From contig NZ_LRXL01000045.1 in the NCBI RefSeq assembly GCF_001637325.1, positions 186,001 to 250,000 on the forward strand: a stretch of DNA of 64,000 nt. The letters are read 5' to 3'. The notes beneath the pieces were generated by a model. That model did no database searches. It was not told where the DNA came from and worked only from the letters and a program-made list of their open reading frames with translations. Origin of the DNA: Cochleicola gelatinilyticus. Its GTDB lineage: Bacteria; Bacteroidota; Bacteroidia; Flavobacteriales; Flavobacteriaceae. The translations under genes and the position numbers were made by a program. Every line of letters starts with the position of its first letter. The stretch's first letter is position 1. This document shows positions 7,987 to 16,361 of this stretch, piece after piece.

Positions 7987-9393
7987 TTATTCATTTTTAG
8001 TTTTAACGATCTGTGCCATTAATTCGGCTTCGGTCACTAATTTGTCATTGGCGTAGGCCTTTCCCGTCATGTGTACAATTCCTCTTCGAATTGGAGTAAT
8101 TAGATCGAGTTTAAAGATAAGGGTGTCACCAGGATTCACTTGTTGTTTAAATTTCACATTATCTATTTTCATAAAATAGGTAAGATAATTTTCGGGGTCA
8201 GGCACTGTGCTTAGCGCAAGGATCCCTCCCGATTGTGCCATTGCCTCAACAATTAGAACTCCAGGCATTACGGGTGCTCCAGGAAAATGGCCTACAAAAA
8301 AAGGCTCATTCATTGTTACATTTTTAAGTCCCACTACATGAGAACTTGACATTTCCAAAATTTTATCTACCAACAAAAAAGGCGGACGGTGCGGAAGCAT
8401 GTCCATAATTTGGTTAATGTCTTTAACTGGAGTTTTTGAAAGGTCGAATTTAGGTACTTTGTTTCTGCTTTCGATCTTAATAATTTTTGAGAGCTTTTTT
8501 GCAAATTGGGTGTTTACGTAGTGTCCCGGCTTATTGGCAATTACTTTACCTTTAATACGGGTTCCTACCAATGCCAAATCTCCAATTACATCCAATAATT
8601 TATGTCGAGCAGCTTCATTAGGGTGATGCAACGTTAGGTTGTCTAAAATTCCGTTAGGTTTTACTGAAATTTCATCTTTTCCGAAGGCAGTACGAAGTTT
8701 TTCCATGGTTTCTGAAGAAAGCTCTTTATCTACATACACAATGGCATTATTAAGATCCCCTCCTTTTATAAGTCCGTTATCTAATAACATTTCAATTTCA
8801 TGCAAAAAACTGAAAGTTCGTGAATCTGAAATTTCAGTTTTAAAATCAGATAATTTTTTCAGAGATGCATTTTGTGTTCCTAGGACTTTGGTTCCAAAAT
8901 CGACCATGGTTGTTACCTGATAGTCTTCCGAAGGAATAATTGTAATTTCACTACCAGTTTCTTCATCTGTAAAAGAAATAACTTCTTTCACGACATATTC
9001 TTCTCGTTCTGCTTCTTGATCTACAATACCAGCTTTCTCTATCGCTTCAACGAAATATTTGGACGATCCGTCCATAATTGGTGGTTCTGAAGCGTCTAAT
9101 TCCATCATACAGTTATCTACTTCCATCCCCACAAGTGCAGCGAGTACGTGTTCGGAAGTCTGTATTTTAACTCCTAATTTTTCAAGGTTGGTACCTCGTT
9201 GTGTATTTACCACGTAATTAGCATCGGCTTCTACTAAGGGTTGTCCTTCGAGATCGATGCGGGTAAAAGAATATCCGTGATTTTCAGGTGCGGGTTTAAA
9301 TGTAATGGTAACCTCTTTTCCTGTATGCAATCCAACACCAGTTAGCGATACTGCTTTACCAATAGTGCGTTGTTTTACTGAAGTTTCACTCAT
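7987..9393 (-). CDS. lpxC: Bifunctional UDP-3-O-acyl-GlcNAc deacetylase / 3-hydroxyacyl-ACP dehydratase
   Basis: 468 residues, a fusion normal for Bacteroidota. The N-terminal part (about 1-305) is LpxC, the zinc amidase of the committed lipid A step: [10 protein letters not shown] and [18 protein letters not shown] supply the zinc His/Asp ligands and the catalytic His. The C-terminal part (about 320-468) is FabZ, with [13 protein letters not shown] and the active-site segment [20 protein letters not shown]. The fusion links fatty-acid elongation with lipid A. Its start overlaps the lpxD stop by 4 nt (ATGA) and its end abuts lpxA. Confidence 0.97.
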   Translation of the reverse strand: MSETSVKQRTIGKAVSLTGVGLHTGKEVTITFKPAPENHGYSFTRIDLEGQPLVEADANYVVNTQRGTNLEKLGVKIQTSEHVLAALVGMEVDNCMMELDASEPPIMDGSSKYFVEAIEKAGIVDQEAEREEYVVKEVISFTDEETGSEITIIPSEDYQVTTMVDFGTKVLGTQNASLKKLSDFKTEISDSRTFSFLHEIEMLLDNGLIKGGDLNNAIVYVDKELSSETMEKLRTAFGKDEISVKPNGILDNLTLHHPNEAARHKLLDVIGDLALVGTRIKGKVIANKPGHYVNTQFAKKLSKIIKIESRNKVPKFDLSKTPVKDINQIMDMLPHRPPFLLVDKILEMSSSHVVGLKNVTMNEPFFVGHFPGAPVMPGVLIVEAMAQSGGILALSTVPDPENYLTYFMKIDNVKFKQQVNPGDTLIFKLDLITPIRRGIVHMTGKAYANDKLVTEAELMAQIVKTKNE

Positions 9394-10415
9394 GAGTTTT
9401 CAAAGTTTTTTTCAATCGTATTTAACCGTTCCATTGTTTTTGGAAGGTTTTTAAAGTGCACATAGCTTTTATTAAAATCACCATAATTTAAGGCTGGTGA
9501 TCCCTGTAATGTTTCATTATCTTTTACATTTCGACCAATTCCACTTTGTGCTTGTATGCGCACGTTATCGCCAATCGTAATATGACCTACAATTCCAACT
9601 TGCCCACCAATAATGCAGTTTTTTCCTATTTTGGTAGATCCTGCTATTCCTGTTTGTGCAGCTATCACAGTATTTTCACCAATTTCTACATTATGGGCAA
9701 TTTGTATTTGGTTGTCTAATTTTACCCCTTTTTTAATTATTGTAGACCCTAGGGTCGCTCTGTCTATTGCAGTACCTGCGCCAACATCTACGTGATCTTC
9801 TATGATCACGTTTCCTATTTGAGGGACTTTATTGTATTCTCCTTTTTCGTTGGGTGTAAATCCGAAACCATCTGCTCCTACGATAACTCCACTATGAATT
9901 ACACAATGGTTCCCAATTATGGTTTCTGAATAAATTTTAGCTCCGGCAAAAACGACTACATTATCACCTAAAGTTACATTATCACCAATATATGCGTTAG
10001 GATAGATCTTTACATTATTCCCAATTTTCACATTCTCTCCAACGTACGAAAAAGCACCTAAGTAAATTTCATCCCCATGCGTAGCAGTCTCAGAAAAGAA
10101 AGAGGGTTGTTCGACGCCTTTTTTGTTCATTTTTACTTGGTTATAATATTCCAGTAATTTTGAAAAAGCTTTATACGCATCATCTACACGTATTAATGTA
10201 GTGGTAATGGGGTTTTCAGCAATAAATGCTTTGTCCACAATAGTAATGGATGCCTGGGTCGTATATATATAGGGAGTATATTTAGGATTGGAAAGAAAGG
10301 TAAGTGTTCCTTCACTACCCTCCTCTATTTTTGCAAGCTTAAAGACTTCTACTGCTTCATTGCCATCTACTTCACCGTCTAAAATTCCTGCTATTTGTGT
10401 TGCTGTAAATTTCAT
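9390..10415 (-). CDS. lpxD: UDP-3-O-(3-hydroxyacyl)glucosamine N-acyltransferase
   Basis: 341 residues, standard LpxD length. An N-terminal uridine-binding domain (about 1-100) is followed by many hexapeptide repeats and a C-terminal helix. The catalytic His sits in LDNQIQIAHNVEIGENT. It performs the third lipid A step, adding the N-linked hydroxyacyl chain. First gene of the lpxD-lpxC/fabZ-lpxA-efp operon, with a promoter box at 10508-10515 behind the HD gene. A second, more divergent homologue is encoded at 5566-6504. Confidence 0.96.
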   Translation of the reverse strand: MKFTATQIAGILDGEVDGNEAVEVFKLAKIEEGSEGTLTFLSNPKYTPYIYTTQASITIVDKAFIAENPITTTLIRVDDAYKAFSKLLEYYNQVKMNKKGVEQPSFFSETATHGDEIYLGAFSYVGENVKIGNNVKIYPNAYIGDNVTLGDNVVVFAGAKIYSETIIGNHCVIHSGVIVGADGFGFTPNEKGEYNKVPQIGNVIIEDHVDVGAGTAIDRATLGSTIIKKGVKLDNQIQIAHNVEIGENTVIAAQTGIAGSTKIGKNCIIGGQVGIVGHITIGDNVRIQAQSGIGRNVKDNETLQGSPALNYGDFNKSYVHFKNLPKTMERLNTIEKNFENS

Positions 10416-10507
10416 TCTTTATACTGGTATGGATCTAAGAAAAGAAACACTACCTGCTCGCAAATTTGAAAACGTATCGTGCTGTCTTTGGTTATATAAC
10501 ATTCTTG

Positions 10508-10515
10508 CAAAAATA
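10508..10515 (-). promoter_or_regulatory. -7 promoter element of the lipid A operon
   Basis: TATTTTTG on the minus strand, consensus TAnnTTTG, in the 111-bp gap between the HD gene and lpxD. The predicted leader is about 86 nt. Confidence 0.5.
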
Positions 10516-10526
10516 GAAAAAAAGGA

Positions 10527-11756
10527 TTAGTATTTCGACTTTGGATAACAGAGATAATATTTTACTACATTTTTACTAAGGGCCTCAAGGTTTAATTGAT
10601 CACTTGCTTTGGCTACATCTACAATTTTTCCCGTTTTTGTAATAAGGTTAATGGTGTCTTTATCCATTCTGTATGCCTGATTTGAAATGGTTCCAGTAAA
10701 CACAAAATAAGATGCTTCATGTTCCGAAATGTTGTGTCGTTTCATTAACCGTTGTTTCTTTTTAAGTAGAAGTTCTTCAGAAATGGGCTTTTTTTTCAGT
10801 TTTACTTTTAATAAATTTCGGTTTAAAAGCATTTCTGAACTATTTCGTAGCACAAAATCTTCAGAAGTGACCCATGATTTCATTGCTGAAATAATATCAT
10901 AATCATCGAGCTTCGAAAATGTATTGAGAACATCTTCAGTAAAACTAGTTTCAGTAATCGCATTTTTCAGAAAAAAAGATAAGGCACTACTTGCGGGCAA
11001 TTTATATCCTTGTTGTGTTAGTTCTTTGGCACGCTTTAAAACTCGCAATAATAATTGTTCTGCTACAATTCCCGTTTTATGCAAATACACCTGCCAATAC
11101 ATGAGGCGACGGGCGATTATAAATTTTTCTACGGAATAAATCCCCTTCTCTTCCACTACCAAATCGTCATCATGAACATTTAGCATGGTAATAAGCCTTT
11201 CGGAATTCACCGACCCTTCTGAAACTCCTGTGTAGAAACTATCTCTTCGCAAGTAGTCGAGCCGGTCCATATCTAATTGTCCAGATAACAGTTGATGAAA
11301 GAAATTACGGTCATATTTGTTCTCAAAAATGGTGATCGCCAACGTTAATCTGTTGTTAAACTTTGTGTTTAATTCCCTCATAAAAAGTAGTGAAATCTGT
11401 TCATGACTTATATTTTCAACGATGCTGTGTTCCATCGCATGAGAGAATGGACCGTGCCCAATATCATGTAATAAAATGGCAATTAGCAAGCCTTCTTCCT
11501 CTTCTTCGGAAATTGTAACCCCCTTTATGCGAAGCACCTGAACGGCTTTTTGCATTAAATACATGGCACCCATCGCGTGATGAAATCTCGTATGGTGTGC
11601 ACCAGGATAAACGAGGTATGACATTCCCATTTGCGATATTCTTCGCAGTCTTTGGAAATAGGGATGTTCAATTAATTGAAATATGAGCGTCCCTGGAATC
11701 GTAATAAAACCATAGATCGGATCGTTAACTATTTTGAGTTTCTTTTTGGAATTCAA
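10527..11756 (-). CDS. HD-domain phosphohydrolase (dGTPase-like, COG1078 type)
   Basis: 409 residues. The HD metal-binding set is visible: HTRFHHAMGAMYLM, then LLHDIGHGPFSHAMEH with the His-Asp pair, and D in LDMDRLDYLRRDSFYTG. The last segment and the N-terminal INDPIYG-like start (VNDPIYGFITIP) are typical of the COG1078 HD family, whose members hydrolyse (d)NTPs or unknown nucleotides. It uses a TTG start directly behind in-frame stops (TAATAG), so no earlier start is possible. It is divergent from porX, and a -7 box for it lies at 11857-11864. Confidence 0.85.
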   Translation of the reverse strand: MNSKKKLKIVNDPIYGFITIPGTLIFQLIEHPYFQRLRRISQMGMSYLVYPGAHHTRFHHAMGAMYLMQKAVQVLRIKGVTISEEEEEGLLIAILLHDIGHGPFSHAMEHSIVENISHEQISLLFMRELNTKFNNRLTLAITIFENKYDRNFFHQLLSGQLDMDRLDYLRRDSFYTGVSEGSVNSERLITMLNVHDDDLVVEEKGIYSVEKFIIARRLMYWQVYLHKTGIVAEQLLLRVLKRAKELTQQGYKLPASSALSFFLKNAITETSFTEDVLNTFSKLDDYDIISAMKSWVTSEDFVLRNSSEMLLNRNLLKVKLKKKPISEELLLKKKQRLMKRHNISEHEASYFVFTGTISNQAYRMDKDTINLITKTGKIVDVAKASDQLNLEALSKNVVKYYLCYPKSKY

Positions 11757-11808
11757 CTATTAACTTTTAATTAATACAGCCCTGTTAGTTCCCGGGGTAT
11801 TTCGGAAT

Positions 11809-11816
11809 TAAATTTG
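11809..11816 (+). promoter_or_regulatory. -7 promoter element of porX
   Basis: TAAATTTG, consensus TAnnTTTG. Predicted leader is about 48 nt before the ATG at 11870. Confidence 0.55.
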
Positions 11817-11856
11817 TAACAACAATATAAATAGTACAGGAACAAAAATTAATAAA

Positions 11857-11864
11857 CAAATATA
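11857..11864 (-). promoter_or_regulatory. Possible -7 element for the HD gene
   Basis: TATATTTG on the minus strand, just before the porX start codon. If used, the HD transcript would start near 11850 and overlap the porX leader in antisense by roughly 28 nt. Confidence 0.4.
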
Positions 11865-11869
11865 CATAT

Positions 11870-13420
11870 ATGAGCGACATAAAAGTACTTTGGGTAGATG
11901 ATGAAATTGATTTACTAAAACCGCACATTATATTTCTTGAGAACAAGAACTATAAAGTTACAACCGCTCAAAGTGGTACGGAAGCTCTGGAAGAAATTAA
12001 AGAAGAAAATTTCGATATTGTTTTTTTAGATGAAAACATGCCTGGACTTACAGGTTTGGAGACACTTGCTGAATTAAAAGAGTTCGATGCTACCCTTCCT
12101 GTTGTGATGATTACGAAAAGTGAAGAAGAATATATTATGGAAGAAGCGATTGGTTCTAAGATCGCTGATTATCTAATAAAACCTGTTAATCCTAATCAGA
12201 TCTTATTAAGTCTGAAGAAAAATTTAGATCACTCACGATTGGTTTCTGAAAAAACTACTTCTAACTACCAACAGGAGTTCAGAAAAATTGCAATGGATCT
12301 GTCTACGGTAAATTCTTATGAAGAATGGGCAGAAATGTATCAGAAACTGGTTTATTGGGAATTAGAGTTGGAAAGTATAGAGGATTCTGGGATGTTCGAA
12401 ATTTTAGAATCTCAAAAAACTGAAGCGAATACGCAGTTCTGTAAATTCATCGATAAGAATTATCCACAATGGTTCGAAGATAAAGCAGACGCTCCTACTA
12501 TGTCGCACACTTTATTTCGTGACAAAGTAGTACCACAATTAAAAGATAAAAAACCAACGTTACTTGTTGTTGTAGATAATTTAAGGTACGATCAATGGAA
12601 AGCTTTTGAGCCATTTGTAAATAATATCTACAAAAAAACGGTAGAAGAAATGTATTACGGAATATTACCTACTGCGACACAGTATGCTCGAAATGCTATT
12701 TTTAGTGGATTGATGCCCGCCGATATGGAAAAAAGGCATCCCGACCTTTGGCTAAATGATACCGATGAAGGAGGCAAAAACATGAAGGAAAAAGAATTTC
12801 TCGAAGCACAGTTAAAGCGATTAGGATTGGAACTTAATTGGAGTTACCATAAAATATCTAGCTTAAAACAAGGGAAGCGACTTTCAGAAAATTTTAAAAG
12901 CCATAAAGATGAAGATCTTACTGTAGTAGTATACAACTTTGTAGATATACTCTCCCACTCTAAAACTGAAATGGAAGTTATTAAAGAATTAGCCTCTACC
13001 GATAAATCGTATCGAAGTTTAACACAAAGCTGGTTTAAAAACTCTCCTTTAATGGAGATCATTCAACAAGCTGCACAATTAGGATTTAAATTAATAATTA
13101 CTACAGATCACGGTACAATAAATGTAAAAAATCCATCTAAAGTTATTGGTGATAAAAACACAAGTTTAAATTTAAGATACAAAACAGGTCGTAGTCTTAC
13201 TTATGAAGATAAAGATGTATTAGCGGCAACAGACCCTAAAAACATTAAGCTACCTACAATAAATATGAGTAGTTCATTTATTTTTGCGAAAGGGGATCTC
13301 TTCTTTGCATACCCTAATAATTACAATCATTATGTTAGTTATTATAGAAACACTTATCAGCATGGAGGAGTATCTTTAGAGGAGATGATTATTCCGTTTA
13401 CAGTTCTTGAACCAAAATAA
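11870..13420 (+). CDS. porX: PorX-type response regulator with PglZ domain
   Basis: 516 residues. The N-terminal receiver domain (about 1-120) has the acidic pair D10/D11, the phosphoacceptor D54 in FLDENMPG and Lys in MITKSEEE. A helical linker leads to a PglZ/alkaline-phosphatase-superfamily domain (about 200-516) with VVVDNLRYDQW, ATQYARNAIFSGLMP and TDHGTI segments. PorX is known in Porphyromonas and Flavobacterium as a regulator of the type IX secretion system, paired with the kinase PorY and sigma factor SigP; its PglZ domain is a zinc phosphodiesterase acting on oligonucleotides. The porY gene is not adjacent here, which is usual. Confident on family and orthology. Confidence 0.93.
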   Translation: MSDIKVLWVDDEIDLLKPHIIFLENKNYKVTTAQSGTEALEEIKEENFDIVFLDENMPGLTGLETLAELKEFDATLPVVMITKSEEEYIMEEAIGSKIADYLIKPVNPNQILLSLKKNLDHSRLVSEKTTSNYQQEFRKIAMDLSTVNSYEEWAEMYQKLVYWELELESIEDSGMFEILESQKTEANTQFCKFIDKNYPQWFEDKADAPTMSHTLFRDKVVPQLKDKKPTLLVVVDNLRYDQWKAFEPFVNNIYKKTVEEMYYGILPTATQYARNAIFSGLMPADMEKRHPDLWLNDTDEGGKNMKEKEFLEAQLKRLGLELNWSYHKISSLKQGKRLSENFKSHKDEDLTVVVYNFVDILSHSKTEMEVIKELASTDKSYRSLTQSWFKNSPLMEIIQQAAQLGFKLIITTDHGTINVKNPSKVIGDKNTSLNLRYKTGRSLTYEDKDVLAATDPKNIKLPTINMSSSFIFAKGDLFFAYPNNYNHYVSYYRNTYQHGGVSLEEMIIPFTVLEPK

Positions 13421-13489
13421 TTTCTGTAAGATTATTCCTATTAAATTACCGTTCGTCGATATTTCGTGTTTATAAACTGAATATTTTCC

Positions 13490-13497
13490 TATATTTG
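13490..13497 (+). promoter_or_regulatory. -7 promoter element of tsaE
   Basis: TATATTTG, perfect TAnnTTTG, 14 nt before the ATG at 13512; the leader would be about 9 nt. Confidence 0.65.
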
Positions 13498-13511
13498 CCA
13501 GCGATTATACT

Positions 13512-13931
13512 ATGGAAATAACCTACACACTAAATCAATTACCAACAATAGCTACCCAGATAATAGCATCGCTTTCTAACAGGGTATTATTATTTCATGG
13601 TAAAATGGGTGTTGGAAAAACAACATTAATAAAACAAATAGCCGAGCAGCTAGGGGTTGAAGACAGCATGAGCAGCCCTACCTTTTCATTGGTGAATGAA
13701 TATAAAATTACGAATGATCTAAATTTATACCACTTTGATTTTTATAGAATTGAAAGTGAGGATGAAGCTTTTGATATTGGAATTGAAGAATATTTTGAAT
13801 CGCCACATTGGAAACTAATTGAGTGGCCGGAAAAAATAAAAAATTTAATTCCTAACACACATACAAAGATTAATATTACTGAAAATTTAGATAAGAGTCG
13901 AACATTAAACATAACAATGCCCGTGAACTAA
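13512..13931 (+). CDS. tsaE: tRNA threonylcarbamoyladenosine biosynthesis ATPase TsaE
   Basis: 139 residues, typical of the family. The Walker A loop GKMGVGKTTLIKQI is at about residues 31-44, followed by SSPTFSLVNEY and LYHFDFYRIES, both hallmark TsaE segments, and EWPEKI. TsaE hydrolyses ATP to recycle the TsaBDE complex that makes t6A at position 37 of ANN-decoding tRNAs. It has its own promoter behind porX; the following genes are on the same strand but 180 bp away. Confidence 0.95.
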   Translation: MEITYTLNQLPTIATQIIASLSNRVLLFHGKMGVGKTTLIKQIAEQLGVEDSMSSPTFSLVNEYKITNDLNLYHFDFYRIESEDEAFDIGIEEYFESPHWKLIEWPEKIKNLIPNTHTKINITENLDKSRTLNITMPVN

Positions 13932-14050
13932 AAATAACGCTACATTCCATATTTACAATACTTTATTACGCCATATTGTTAATTTTTTATTAATTATCAA
14001 AGGAAATCATTTTGATTATAAAAAAACTAATAAATATACGGCAATCTTAG

Positions 14051-14083
14051 TTTGAATACTTGTGATATTTTGTGCCATATTTG
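14051..14083 (+). promoter_or_regulatory. Promoter of the micro-lipoprotein/membrane protein pair
   Basis: A -33 TTTG at 14051-14054 is 21 nt from a near-consensus -7 CATATTTG at 14076-14083. Predicted start near 14089, with the ATG at 14113. Confidence 0.45.
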
Positions 14084-14112
14084 TACTATAAACCTCACAA
14101 AACTCATATATT

Positions 14113-14250
14113 ATGAAAAACTTAAAAGTATTATTTATCGTAGCAATTTTTGGATTAGGATTAACAACTTCATGCACCCCGGAAGGAATAGAAGATGGAC
14201 AAACCGAACAACAAGTCGACAAAACACTTAAACCTTTACGCCAAGGGTAA
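14113..14250 (+). CDS. Small lipoprotein (45 aa)
   Basis: A 45-residue frame: MKNLKVLFIVAIFGLGLTTS followed by a Cys at 21. It has a lysine-containing start, a hydrophobic core and a lipobox-like LTTSC, then a short acidic/Gln-rich tail (TPEGIEDGQTEQQ...) ending at TAA 14248-14250. A promoter lies suitably upstream. The last 56 nt overlap, in another frame, the start of the membrane protein at 14195. It could be a true exported lipopeptide or a translated leader that controls the following gene. No homology-based function is known to me. Confidence 0.6.
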   Translation: MKNLKVLFIVAIFGLGLTTSCTPEGIEDGQTEQQVDKTLKPLRQG

Positions 14251-14722
14251 ATCAAAATTATATCTTGGAGGTTTTATTGTATTTTTAATTGCTTTAACTC
14301 CAATTTTATTTTATTCTTATGAGAGTTTCCCAGATAGCCAAATTTGGGAAACTCCTTTTTTTACATTAGAGACTAGCTTTCCTGATTGGTATTCATTTGC
14401 ATGGTATTTTACAGGAAAAGCAATTCCCTTATTTCTATTGCTTTTATGGTTTTTTACTTGCAAGCATTGGTGGCATTGGATAATATTAGTACCAATATCA
14501 ATGTATTCGTTTCAATTATGGGCTGTTATAAATGAAAGTAATGATTTAGACGAAATTGAATTAATTTATATTCTTCCCTTAATGATGGTTTTAGTGCCTT
14601 TCGTTTATTTAATTAGAGCTCAACTATTTAATAAATTAGTGGATAAGGATCTAAAATCATTCGAAAAAGATCTTCTTCAAAAAAAATCGATTTGGCAGCA
14701 GATACGCGATTTGTTCCGCTAA
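14195..14722 (+). CDS. Trp-rich integral membrane protein of unknown function
   Basis: 175 residues with about four membrane helices (roughly 22-41, 63-84, 91-112 and 124-142), an aromatic-rich middle (WYSFAWYFTGKAIPLF, CKHWWHWIILVPISMY) and a basic amphipathic C-terminus (KDLLQKKSIWQQIRDLFR). The ATG is preceded by GGAAGGA at 14181-14187, an unusually strong ribosome site that lies inside the overlapping micro-lipoprotein gene. It sits between tsaE and alanine dehydrogenase. I do not recognise a named family; conserved neighbours suggest a Flavobacteriaceae-specific protein. Confidence 0.75.
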   Translation: MDKPNNKSTKHLNLYAKGKSKLYLGGFIVFLIALTPILFYSYESFPDSQIWETPFFTLETSFPDWYSFAWYFTGKAIPLFLLLLWFFTCKHWWHWIILVPISMYSFQLWAVINESNDLDEIELIYILPLMMVLVPFVYLIRAQLFNKLVDKDLKSFEKDLLQKKSIWQQIRDLFR

Positions 14723-14780
14723 ATTGTTTCCTCTATTTTAATAAATAAATGTGTAAATTGTTCCTGTTAACACATTCTAA

Positions 14781-15980
14781 ATGACACAACCTAAATCACC
14801 TTTTACAAAGGAACAACTCCTCCCTCAAGAAGAAACACTTGAAATCTCTAGACAAAGAGGAGAATTATTTATTGGAATACCTAAAGAGACATATTTTCAA
14901 GAAAAACGAATTTGTTTAACCCCTGATGCTGTAGGAGCAATTGTGGCTAACGGACAAAAAGTACTTATTGAAAAAGGGGCTGGTAAAGAAGCGGGATTTA
15001 GCGACACAGATTACAGTGAAGCTGGAGCCATGTTAACGAATGATACCAAAAAAGTATTTCAATGTCCTATTATATTAAAAGTAGAACCCCCTACCTTGGA
15101 AGAGCTTAAACTTATAAATCCCAAAACAGTTTTAATTTCTGCGCTTCAACTTAAAACACGAAAAAAAGAATACTTTGAAACTCTTTCTAAAAAGAAGATT
15201 ACCGCTTTGGCATTTGAATTTATAAAAGACCAAGACCACAGCTATCCTGCTGTAAAAGCATTGAGTGAAATCGCTGGTACTGCAAGTGTTCTAATTGCTG
15301 CCGAATTAATGGTAAATGCTAAGAAAGGAAATGGACTTCTCTTCGGAAACATATCTGGTGTTCCCCCTATCGAAGTAGTAGTTATAGGAGCCGGAACGGT
15401 TGGACAATTTGCAGTTCGCTCTGCATTGGGTTTAGGAGCTAATGTTAAAGTTTTCGATAGTTCTATTACAAAATTAAGAGATATTCAAACCAAAGTTGGA
15501 CAAACCCTATACACCTCTACCATACAACCTAAAAATCTAATGAAAGCGTTGCGGCGTTGCGATGTTGCCATTGGTGCCGTGCGTGGAACTAATCGATCGC
15601 CCATTATTGTTACAGAGGAGATGATCGAAAAAATGAAAAAAGGTGCCGTTATTATTGACGTAAGTGTAGACATGGGGGGGTGTTTTGAAACTACAGAAAT
15701 GACATCTCACGATGCTCCTACACATATAAAACATGATGTTATACATTACGGTGTTCCTAATATACCTGCACGATATCCTAAAACAGCGTCCATTTCTATT
15801 AGTAATATTTTCACACCGTATCTTTTAGATATTTCAGAATGTGGTGGTTTAGAAAATGCCATTCGATTCGACGCAGGACTAAAAAATGGTTTGTACTTTT
15901 ACCGCGGCATTTTAACCAATAAAGCAGTTGCTGAGTGGTTCGATATGTCGTATAGTGATATCAATCTTTTATTTTTTTAG
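14781..15980 (+). CDS. ald: Alanine dehydrogenase
   Basis: 399 residues. The N-terminal AlaDh/PNT domain includes IGIPKETYFQEKRICLTPD and VLIEKGAGKEAGFSD; the NAD-binding Rossmann domain has VVIGAGTVGQFAVRSALGLGANVKVFD. The conserved segment VIHYGVPNIPARYPKTASISISN also fits. It interconverts L-alanine and pyruvate with NAD. An N-terminal extension of about 25 residues before the first strand is normal for the Bacteroidota branch, which lies between Ald and transhydrogenase PntA-alpha in sequence. The following DUF4258-like gene starts on the next base after its stop. Confidence 0.9.
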   Translation: MTQPKSPFTKEQLLPQEETLEISRQRGELFIGIPKETYFQEKRICLTPDAVGAIVANGQKVLIEKGAGKEAGFSDTDYSEAGAMLTNDTKKVFQCPIILKVEPPTLEELKLINPKTVLISALQLKTRKKEYFETLSKKKITALAFEFIKDQDHSYPAVKALSEIAGTASVLIAAELMVNAKKGNGLLFGNISGVPPIEVVVIGAGTVGQFAVRSALGLGANVKVFDSSITKLRDIQTKVGQTLYTSTIQPKNLMKALRRCDVAIGAVRGTNRSPIIVTEEMIEKMKKGAVIIDVSVDMGGCFETTEMTSHDAPTHIKHDVIHYGVPNIPARYPKTASISISNIFTPYLLDISECGGLENAIRFDAGLKNGLYFYRGILTNKAVAEWFDMSYSDINLLFF

Positions 15981-16355
15981 ATGAAATTTATACATAGACT
16001 TGGATTTTACAGTGGAGGTTTTATTATTGGGCTTATAATTCTATTTTTCTTTTTAAGCGGCAAAAAAACCTCTTGTGACTATGGTCCTGAAGCACGTGTG
16101 TTAAAAAACATTCGAATAAAGAATAGATTATACAGTCCAAAAGCACTTCAAAAATTATCTAAAAATAATATAGACACCGCAAATATTTCTGAAATATTAC
16201 ACAATGGCAATGTTGATTTCTCTAAAAGTAATACCGACCTAGACTCTTGTAAACAATATGTAGTAAAAGGGAAGGTTTTGGATAAAAAGATTTTGGTAAT
16301 TATTGAAAATTGTAATGATAATGCTACTATATTAGATGCAGATATAGAAAACTAA
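15981..16355 (+). CDS. Membrane-anchored DUF4258-like protein
   Basis: 124 residues. An N-terminal helix (about 8-26) anchors a small domain with paired Cys residues (C32, C85 and C109 region) and the sequence SKSNTDLDSCKQYVVKGKVLDKKILVIIENCNDNATILDADI, resembling DUF4258. It begins directly after the ald stop (TAG then ATG), so it depends on ald translation or transcript. It is convergent with the TPR/AraC gene, with only 6 bp between stops. Function unknown. Confidence 0.7.
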   Translation: MKFIHRLGFYSGGFIIGLIILFFFLSGKKTSCDYGPEARVLKNIRIKNRLYSPKALQKLSKNNIDTANISEILHNGNVDFSKSNTDLDSCKQYVVKGKVLDKKILVIIENCNDNATILDADIEN

Positions 16356-16361
16356 CTTTCG

